NCBI RefSeq assembly: GCF_040676675.1
Contig: NZ_JBFAPK010000001.1
Coordinates: 434,001-498,000 of the forward strand
Reading direction: 5' to 3'
DNA from: JBFAPK01 sp040676675
Lineage (GTDB): Bacteria > Actinomycetota > Actinomycetes > Mycobacteriales > Micromonosporaceae
Length of the DNA stretch: 64,000 nt
Shown: piece after piece, positions 58,040-64,000 of the stretch
Layout of the letters: each line of letters opens with the position of its first letter
How positions within the stretch are numbered: the first letter of the stretch is position 1
The notes under the pieces: model-generated
What the model saw: the letters and a program-made list of their open reading frames with translations, nothing else
Database searches by the model: none
What the model was told of the DNA's origin: nothing
Made by a program: the position numbers and the translations under genes

Positions 58040-58137
58040 GGTCCTAGCCTTCCCAGATGGTTGATGGGGCCAACGGCTGCGTCAGCAACTATAAGAGTCT
58101 CAGTATTCCCCTTGTCAAGTATTGCTAGGCTGAACCG
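58040..58137. promoter_or_regulatory. Divergent promoters of yceI and marR with operator candidate
   Basis: Minus strand: TTGACA (58112-58117) and TATAGT about 19 nt downstream, a near-consensus pair for yceI. Plus strand: TAGGCT (58126-58131) 6 nt before GTG 58138, so marR is leaderless. The palindrome CTTGTCAAG (58111-58119) overlaps the yceI -35 and sits just upstream of the marR -10, so one bound dimer could control both. Confidence 0.6.
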
Positions 58138-58626
58138 GTGTCCGACGAGTTGCTCGACGATCCCCGGCTCACCGCGGTCGGCCTGCTGGCCGAGACCTTC
58201 ATCGGCCTCATGAACCGGCTCACGGCCCAACTGGAGACGCACGGGCTCTCCGGGATCGCCTTCGAGGTGCTGCTACGCCTCGCCCGCTCACCCGGCAACC
58301 GGCTCCGGATGTCCGATCTGGCGGCCCAGACGTCGCTCTCCACCAGCGGCGCGACCCGGGTGGTGGACCGGATGGAACGCGACGGCCTCGTCACCCGTAC
58401 GCCCTGCCCCACCGACCGCCGCAGCTCCTACGCCGTGGTCAGCGAGGCGGGGATGGCGCTGCTGCACGAGGCGCTGCCGGGCCACCTGGAGCTGGTCGAA
58501 CGGTGGTTCACCGGACAACTCGACCCCGCCGCGCTCCGCGCGCTCCTGGACGGCCTGCGGACCGTACGCGACGCCATCCACCCGGACGCGGTCGCCGGTG
58601 CCGCCGCCGAAACCGACGGAACCTGA
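58138..58626 (+). CDS. MarR-family transcriptional regulator
   Basis: 162-residue winged-helix repressor. The pattern LSGIAFEVLLRLARSPGNRL, MSDLAAQTSLSTSGATRVVD (recognition helix), RMERDGLVTRTPCPTDRRSS (wing with the DRR motif) is typical. The single Cys in RTPCPTD could be redox-sensitive, but the OhrR-type N-terminal Cys is absent. It is divergent from yceI and probably represses both genes through the shared spacer. The ligand is unknown. Confidence 0.92.
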   Translation: MSDELLDDPRLTAVGLLAETFIGLMNRLTAQLETHGLSGIAFEVLLRLARSPGNRLRMSDLAAQTSLSTSGATRVVDRMERDGLVTRTPCPTDRRSSYAVVSEAGMALLHEALPGHLELVERWFTGQLDPAALRALLDGLRTVRDAIHPDAVAGAAAETDGT

Positions 58627-58921
58627 ACGGTGACCCGCCGCTGAACCCCCGCGCGGGGTTACCGACGGTTCACCGGCAGAAAGACCGGCAGAACTCATTC
58701 GCGCACTACGACAACTGGTACGGAACGGACAAGTACGGTGGCATGTCCTGGCTAGTGTTCAGCCACGGGGGGCGCCGGGGGCGTGGCGCGAGCGGATACG
58801 AGCGAGGGGGAATCCGGGGGGCTGTTCCGCTCGCGCCACACCGGCCGCCACCCGGAGCGGCCCATCGGCCCATTCGCGGCCGTCACCCGGAGCCGCCCCG
58901 TTGGAAGCCGCCCGTGGAGAG

Positions 58922-61501
58922 TCACCGGTCGAGAGCCGCCGCGATGAGCTTGCGCTCCCGAGGTAGCAGGGTGATCCCACCCTCCCGGCAGACCTGGGTC
59001 AGCCGGTCCTGGGCGACCGACCGGGCCCGCGGATCCTCCGTACTCGCCACGAGCCCCACCAGCGACTCCGCCACGTCCCGCAGGTCGCGGCTGCCCGCGT
59101 ACGCCTCGGCCGCGGCCGCGTACCACTCCGCGGCCCAGTCCCGGTCGCCACGGCGCAGCGCCAGCGTCGCCTCGATCAACGCGCAGATGCCCGCGTCCCG
59201 CTCGGCCGGCCCGGTCGCCCCGCCGGGCCCCTGACCGCGCGCCGCGGCCGGGCCGGTACCGTCCCCGGGCTCGGTCCGCGAGCGCAGCTCGTCCAGCACC
59301 GCGCCGGCCTCGTCGAACCGTCCCTGCTCGGCCAGGGCCAGCCCGATCGTGCCGAGCACCCGCCGGTGGTGTCCCGGATCGCCGAGATCCCGCAGGGCGG
59401 AGAGCACCCGCCGACCCTGCTCCACCGCGTCCGCGTACCGGCCGTCCAGCCGGGCCAGCTCGGCGAGGTTGGCCCGCGCCAGCACCCGCAGCCGCTCCTC
59501 GCCGCACTGCGCGCTCAGCCGGTCCACCGCCGCCAGCCGCCGCCGGGCCGCCCGCAGGTCGCCCACGCGGATGTCGTGCCAGGTCAGATTGTTCTGGGCC
59601 ACCGCCATGTCGCGGACCCGTCCGGTCCGCTCGGCCAGGGCGAGCACGGCCTCGCCGTGCCGGCGCGCCTCGTCGTGCCCGCCGAGCGCCACCCAGAGAC
59701 CGCAGAGCACGCTGCGCGCGGCCAACTCGCCGGCGACGTCCTCGACCCGCTGGAACGTCGTGAGCGCCGCCTGCGCGGCCGGCAGCTCCTCCGGCCCGGC
59801 GGAGTGCTCCTGGGCCAGCTGCGCCACGCCCACCTGCGCCCAGGCCCGCCGCACCGGGTCGGCGTCGGCGGTACGGGGATCGTCCAGCAGCCGACGCAGC
59901 CACTGCCGGCCCGCCACGTCCCGGCCCCGGAAGCGCCACCACCGGGGCAGGCTCGCGGCCAGCCGCAGCGCGGTGTGCGGGTCGTCCGTGGCCGCGTGCG
60001 CCAGCGCCGCCCAGAGGTCGCTGGAGACATCGTCCAGCCGGCGTACCGCCGCGGCCAGATTCGCGCCGACCAGTTCCTGCGCCGCCGACTCCGCCAACCG
60101 GGCGAAGAGCACGGCGTGCCGGCGGCGGATCTCGGTCAGCTCCGCGTTGACCGCCGCGCGTTCCGAGGCGAAGTCCCGTACCACGTCGAGCAGGCGGAAC
60201 CGGAACGGACCGGTCCCGCGCGAACTCAGCAGCCCCAGCGCCAGGAGCCGGTCCAGCAGCGGTACCGCGTCGACGCTCTTCTCCACCTCGCCGGAGCGCT
60301 CGCGTTCGTCGGTCAGCATCCCCTCGGCCAGCTCCACCGACCAGCGGTTGCGGAAGGCCGAGAGGCGCCGCAGCGCGGCCCGCTCGCCCGGGTCCAGCAG
60401 GCGGTAACTGGCCGCCACGGCGTCCCGCAGGCTCACCCCCACCGCCTGCCGGGTCGCCGGCGGTCCGGCCAGGTCGAGCAGCCGGTCCCCGTACCGGTCG
60501 ATGATCTCGTTCAGGTCGAGGATCCGCCCCCGGGCCGCGGCCAGCTCGATCGCGAGCGGCAGGCCGCCGAGCCGCCGAACCAGTCCGACGAGCGCGCCGA
60601 CCTCGTCGGGGCGCGGCGGTTCCCGGCGGACCTGGCGCAGCCGGGCCAGGAAGAGCGCCACCGCCGGATAGCCGGCGACCGTGCCCAGATCGCCGGGTGG
60701 CCCGGCGGGCGGCACCTCCAGCGGCGTCACCGGCCAGACCCGTTCGCCGGGCAGGCCGACCGGGTGGCGTCCCATGGCGAGCACGCGCAGCGTCGGCGCG
60801 GCCCGCGCCAGCTGCTGCAACGCCTCGGCGACCGCGTTGGGCGAGCGTTCGACCGCGTCGACCAGGAGCAGGGCCGGTGCCGCGGCGAGCCGCCCGGCCA
60901 GGTCCGCCGGTCGGCCGACGGTGAAGACGGTGGCGACGGCCGAGAGCACGTCGCTGGTGGTGGAGAGCTCCGAGATCACGATGCCGGCGGCGCCGCCGGG
61001 GAACTGCTCGACCACCCGGTGGGCGACCGCCAGGCCGAGGGCCGACTTGCCGACCCCGGCCAGCCCCACGAGGCTGACGAGTGCGGGGACGGCCCCGTCC
61101 GCGCCGGTCAGCATCCCGGCCAGTTCCAACACGTCCCGGTCCCGCCCGATCAGTTCGCCCACCGGCGGCAGCGCGAGCGTCGGCGCCGCGGTCCGGGTCC
61201 CGGAGGCGGCGTCGGCCGGTACGCCGGAGACCGGCTCGTTCCCCGGCGTGCCCTGGTTGCGCGCCGCGGCGACGAAGGCCGACCGGTCGGCGCCGGTCAG
61301 TCCCAGCGCGGTGGCGATGAGCTCGACGGTGGTCCGCTGTGGCCGCATCGACCGGCCTCGTTCCAGGTCACGCACCGTGCGTACGCCGACCCCGGCCCGC
61401 GCCGCGAGATCCGCCTGGGTCAGGCCGGCCGAGCGCCGGACCCGGCGCAGCAGTTCGTCGAAGCCGGCCGGGCCCTGGTCGAGACCATGATCCGGAGTCA
61501 T
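58922..61501 (-). CDS. XRE-family regulator with NB-ARC-like ATPase and TPR repeats
   Basis: 859-residue signal-transduction ATPase of the AfsR/LuxR-like STAND type. Helix-turn-helix at about 12-75 (RSAGLTQADLAARAGVGVRT), Walker A GLAGVGKS (146-153), Walker B ALLLVDAVE, arginine-rich GRHPVGLPGERVWPV, a winged-helix part, then TPR-like helices to the end. STAND proteins oligomerise with ATP when a ligand releases them; the inducer is not evident. TAGTCT lies 8 nt before ATG 61501 (leaderless). It is divergent from a membrane HTH protein gene, across a 473-nt spacer. Confidence 0.88.
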   Translation of the reverse strand: MTPDHGLDQGPAGFDELLRRVRRSAGLTQADLAARAGVGVRTVRDLERGRSMRPQRTTVELIATALGLTGADRSAFVAAARNQGTPGNEPVSGVPADAASGTRTAAPTLALPPVGELIGRDRDVLELAGMLTGADGAVPALVSLVGLAGVGKSALGLAVAHRVVEQFPGGAAGIVISELSTTSDVLSAVATVFTVGRPADLAGRLAAAPALLLVDAVERSPNAVAEALQQLARAAPTLRVLAMGRHPVGLPGERVWPVTPLEVPPAGPPGDLGTVAGYPAVALFLARLRQVRREPPRPDEVGALVGLVRRLGGLPLAIELAAARGRILDLNEIIDRYGDRLLDLAGPPATRQAVGVSLRDAVAASYRLLDPGERAALRRLSAFRNRWSVELAEGMLTDERERSGEVEKSVDAVPLLDRLLALGLLSSRGTGPFRFRLLDVVRDFASERAAVNAELTEIRRRHAVLFARLAESAAQELVGANLAAAVRRLDDVSSDLWAALAHAATDDPHTALRLAASLPRWWRFRGRDVAGRQWLRRLLDDPRTADADPVRRAWAQVGVAQLAQEHSAGPEELPAAQAALTTFQRVEDVAGELAARSVLCGLWVALGGHDEARRHGEAVLALAERTGRVRDMAVAQNNLTWHDIRVGDLRAARRRLAAVDRLSAQCGEERLRVLARANLAELARLDGRYADAVEQGRRVLSALRDLGDPGHHRRVLGTIGLALAEQGRFDEAGAVLDELRSRTEPGDGTGPAAARGQGPGGATGPAERDAGICALIEATLALRRGDRDWAAEWYAAAAEAYAGSRDLRDVAESLVGLVASTEDPRARSVAQDRLTQVCREGGITLLPRERKLIAAALDR

Positions 61502-61974
61502 GGGGACGAAGACTACGCATCCCTACCGGCGCCGGGCAGGCTTCCGTCCAGGTCTTGACCGGCATCGACCGGATATCCGACAGAATCCGGCGCACGGCCC
61601 GGGCGGGCACGATTTGCGAGCCGCGCCCCCGGGACGGCCGGGCCGCCCGACGCACAGCCGGGCGCATACGGATCCCGGCCGCCGGCGGGGCGCACGGCAT
61701 CCGGTGCGCGACCGGAACCATTGTCCGAACAGGACTTCGCCTCGACCGGTGCGAATGGGTCATCCATTGTGGAGCTGAACGGTTTCGCGCAGCCGCCCGT
61801 TCGATTGCTGTTCGCCGCGGTCGCCCCGACATAGCATGTGCCCGCCGATCAACCGGGTCACCACCACCCTGGTCACCCGCGCTGGTACGGCCCGAGCCGC
61901 GTCCTGTCGACCACGACGAACGGGTCCATGTTGTCGGTACAGGGCACAGGGGTCGTTAGGAGATCTGGGCTGAC
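61502..61974. other. Divergent intergenic region
   Basis: 473 nt between the STAND regulator and the membrane HTH gene. Apart from the -10 at 61510-61515, a TAGCAT near 61834 and the AGGAG at about 61959, no ORF or repeat is credible. Confidence 0.5.
61510..61515 (-). promoter_or_regulatory. -10 element, leaderless STAND regulator gene
   Basis: TAGTCT on the minus strand, 8 nt before ATG 61501. Confidence 0.4.
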
Positions 61975-63543
61975 ATGCTGATTCTGGACGACAGGACGAC
62001 CGATTCCCGCGAGCGCGAGAACCTCATGCCCGGGCCGGACGAAGCGGGGAGCCCGGCCGAGTTCGTGGCGGCGTTGCGCGGACTCAAGGAATGGTCCGGG
62101 CTGACGTACCGGCAGTTGCAGCGCCGAGCCGACGAGGCCGGTGGTGTCCTGCCGCACAGCACTCTCGCGGCGGTGCTGAACCGGAGCACCATGCCGCGCG
62201 AGGAACTGGTCGCCACCTTCGTACGGGCCTGCGGCGGGGACGACGCCGCGGTCGCCACCTGGCTCGCCGTACGGCGACGGATAGCGGTCGCGGCCACCCG
62301 GTCGCGCCCCGACGGCGCCGGGCCGCCCCGCGACGAGGCATCCGGCGTACCGGGAACGGACGCGCCCGCCGCCGCCGAGCCGCCGCCCGGCGGGGCACTA
62401 CCTGACGGGCCGGCGTTCGGCGAACCGGTGCTCGACGGGCCGCTACCCGCCGAACCGATGCCGCGCGGGCCGGCGCTCGGCGAACCGGCGCTCGGCGGGC
62501 CGGTGCTCGGCGGGCCGGCGCTCGGCACCGCGCCGTCGACCATCCACATCGGAGCCGAGCACCCGGGCGGGGCCGGAACGACGCCGGTCGGGACCGGTGA
62601 CGCCGAGGCCGCCACCGAGGTCACGCCGACGGTCGTGCCGCCGGCCGAGACGTCGACGCCCGCCGGCGCGGCACCGACGGGCCGGGACGCCGGACCGGGG
62701 CTCGACGGCGGGACGGGGCTCGACGGCGGCCTCGGCCTCGACGACGGGGCCGGGCTCGACGGTTACGGCGGCCGCTCCGCGACCGACGACGGCGCCGGGA
62801 GCGGCCGGGAGACCGGTGCCACGGCGACCGCGGGTGCCACGGTCACGGCCGGCGGCGCCCGGCACCGCCGGCAGGTCCGGGTCGCCGGGGATGGTGGCAG
62901 CGCCCTCGTCGCCGCAACGGCACGCCAGCAACGGTGGAAATGGACCGGCATCCACCGCTACGACCCGGCCGACGAGGTGCCCCGTCCGGCGGGGTTCCGC
63001 TGGCTGATCCCGCCGATCATGTACCGCACGGGCTGGGCCGCGCGGGTCCTCTCGGGCGTACTGGTGCTGCTGCTGATCCTGCTCGGCGTGGCCCTCGCGG
63101 TACGGATGTTCCGCGGTTGGGGCGACGAGCCACGGCCGGGCATGCCGAACGATTCCGTCGTGGAGGCGACCGAGGGACCGCAGCCGTCGTCCCAGCCCAC
63201 CACCCCGGCGGCGAAACGGACCGACTCCACCGCGAACGGGCCGGCGAAGCCGAGCGCCAAGCCGACCCCGTCGCCGACCCCGCCCGCCGCCGGTACGGTC
63301 GGCGGCAACGGCGGCTCGACCGGGCAGACGCCCCGTCACCGCGGCACCGGTGGCTACGACCCCGACGACGAGTACTACTACGAGGAACCGACCAGCACCT
63401 GGAGCGATCCCGCCGAGCGGGAGGCGTGCTTCCCGGACAACTACTACTGCGGCTACGACGGTCCGGAGCCGGACAACACCATCGGCTACAACACCCCCGG
63501 CTGCACCTATCCCTGCGTGGTCATCACGACCGGTCGGCCGTGA
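61975..63543 (+). CDS. Membrane-anchored HTH protein with extracytoplasmic Tyr-rich tail
   Basis: 522 residues. Residues about 28-100 form an XRE-like helix-turn-helix (EFVAALRGLKEWSGLTYRQL, HSTLAAVLNRSTMPREELV). Residues 110-310 are Pro/Gly/Ala repeats (GEPALGGPVLGGPALG). A basic patch RHRRQ is followed by a membrane helix at about 357-379 (VLSGVLVLLLILLGVALAV). The outside C-terminus has four Cys and a Tyr-rich run (DDEYYYEEP, CFPDNYYCGYDG, PGCTYPC). A cytoplasmic DNA-binding head with an extracellular sensor fits a one-step receptor, which is inference. ATG 61975 or 62026. Confidence 0.75.
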   Translation: MLILDDRTTDSRERENLMPGPDEAGSPAEFVAALRGLKEWSGLTYRQLQRRADEAGGVLPHSTLAAVLNRSTMPREELVATFVRACGGDDAAVATWLAVRRRIAVAATRSRPDGAGPPRDEASGVPGTDAPAAAEPPPGGALPDGPAFGEPVLDGPLPAEPMPRGPALGEPALGGPVLGGPALGTAPSTIHIGAEHPGGAGTTPVGTGDAEAATEVTPTVVPPAETSTPAGAAPTGRDAGPGLDGGTGLDGGLGLDDGAGLDGYGGRSATDDGAGSGRETGATATAGATVTAGGARHRRQVRVAGDGGSALVAATARQQRWKWTGIHRYDPADEVPRPAGFRWLIPPIMYRTGWAARVLSGVLVLLLILLGVALAVRMFRGWGDEPRPGMPNDSVVEATEGPQPSSQPTTPAAKRTDSTANGPAKPSAKPTPSPTPPAAGTVGGNGGSTGQTPRHRGTGGYDPDDEYYYEEPTSTWSDPAEREACFPDNYYCGYDGPEPDNTIGYNTPGCTYPCVVITTGRP

Positions 63544-63549
63544 GCCCTC

Positions 63550-63578
63550 GGGGCCGGCACCCGGTCGGTGCCGGCCCC
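63550..63578. terminator. Bidirectional terminator
   Basis: GGGGCCGGCACC pairs perfectly with GGTGCCGGCCCC across a 5-nt loop, between convergent genes. Confidence 0.85.
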
Positions 63579-63606
63579 TGGCGGATCACCGGCGGGCGCT
63601 CCGCCG

Positions 63607-64000
63607 CTACAGCCCGAGATCCCGGGCGATGATCATGCGCTGCACCTCGGAGGTACCCTCACCGATCTCCAGGATCTTCGAGTCCCGCCAGAACCGGGCC
63701 ACCGGGTACTCGTTCATGAAGCCGTACCCGCCGTGGATCTGGGTCGCCTCGCGGGCGTTGTCGACCGCGCTCTCGCTGGCGTAGAGCTTCGCGATCGCCG
63801 CCTGCCGCTTGAAGTCCTCGCCCGCCAGCATCCGCGCGGCGGCGTCGTAGTAGGCGAGCCGGGCCGTGTGCGCCCGCAGCTCCATGTCGGCGATTTTGAA
63901 CTGGATCGCCTGGTTACGGCCGATCGGCCGGCCGAACGCCTCGCGGTCCTTGGCGTAGCGCACCGACTCGTCCACGCAGCCCTGGGCGAGTCCGACGGCG
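63607..64000 (-). CDS. Acyl-CoA dehydrogenase (5' end beyond window)
   Basis: The last 130 or so residues of an acyl-CoA dehydrogenase. AVGLAQGCVDESVRYAKDR, REAFGRPIGRNQAIQFKIAD, QIHGGYGFMNEYPVARFWRD (FAD-binding region) and EIGEGTSEVQRMIIARDL are the hallmark C-terminal motifs. The usual catalytic Glu of this class is in the EGTSEV block. Standard short-length family (about 380 residues), unlike the longer FadE5-type at the left edge. Its promoter lies outside the window. Confidence 0.92.
   Translation of the reverse strand, partial: AVGLAQGCVDESVRYAKDREAFGRPIGRNQAIQFKIADMELRAHTARLAYYDAAARMLAGEDFKRQAAIAKLYASESAVDNAREATQIHGGYGFMNEYPVARFWRDSKILEIGEGTSEVQRMIIARDLGL

Overview
The window is chromosomal DNA of a very high-GC actinomycete, most likely a member of the Micromonosporaceae. 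The evidence is GC-rich third positions throughout, many GTG and some TTG starts, actinobacteria-only families (CrgA, class E sortase, DUF881, DUF397/DUF5753, F420-type LLM oxidoreductase), and the conserved division locus fhaA-fhaB-pstP-rodA-pbpA-pknA-pknB next to pabA, srtE and crgA. The genus assignment is inference.

Layout. 1-5 kb: a FadE5-type acyl-CoA dehydrogenase cut by the window edge, a SpoIIE-type phosphatase behind an RlpA-like protein, a phosphoribosyltransferase-like protein and an LLM oxidoreductase. 5-9.3 kb: small metabolic genes (SDR, aldo/keto reductase, two GNATs, a muconolactone-isomerase-like protein, an NTF2-like protein). 9.3-14.5 kb: accessory stretch of small proteins, several from families that often act as immunity proteins, and a small secreted protein. 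14.5-24 kb: tRNA-Gly, secreted metalloprotease, flavin-reductase-like protein with a perfect LexA box, dcd, an NlpC/P60 hydrolase under a c-di-AMP riboswitch, a secreted amidase, two CorC/HlyC-type proteins and DedA. 24-28.6 kb: two-component pair and the membrane Fe-S oxidoreductase EtfD. 28.8-42.2 kb: the division and Ser/Thr-kinase hub. 42.5-47 kb: tRNA-Leu, an epimerase/glycosyltransferase pair, and a GH88-like hydrolase plus SDR under a LacI-type operator. 47-58.6 kb: subtilase, XRE/DUF397 pair, two orphan PASTA membrane proteins, a glutamate-cysteine ligase family enzyme, YceI and MarR. 58.9-64 kb: an HTH-ATPase-TPR regulator, a membrane-anchored HTH protein and a second acyl-CoA dehydrogenase cut by the right edge.

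Genes that act together. FadE5 feeds electrons through ETF to EtfD, and a near-identical 16-bp palindrome lies in both promoter regions (1227-1242 and 28661-28676), which suggests one shared repressor. PknA/PknB, PstP, FhaA/FhaB, PbpA, RodA and CrgA form the phospho-regulated wall synthesis module; the NlpC/P60, RlpA-like and amidase proteins remodel that wall. Two gene pairs (43.8 kb and 46.2 kb) are joined by tiny ORFs that overlap the stop of one gene and the start of the next. At least twelve genes have a TANNNT hexamer 6-8 nt before the start codon, the signature of leaderless transcripts.

No CRISPR array, insertion sequence, prophage or rRNA was seen.
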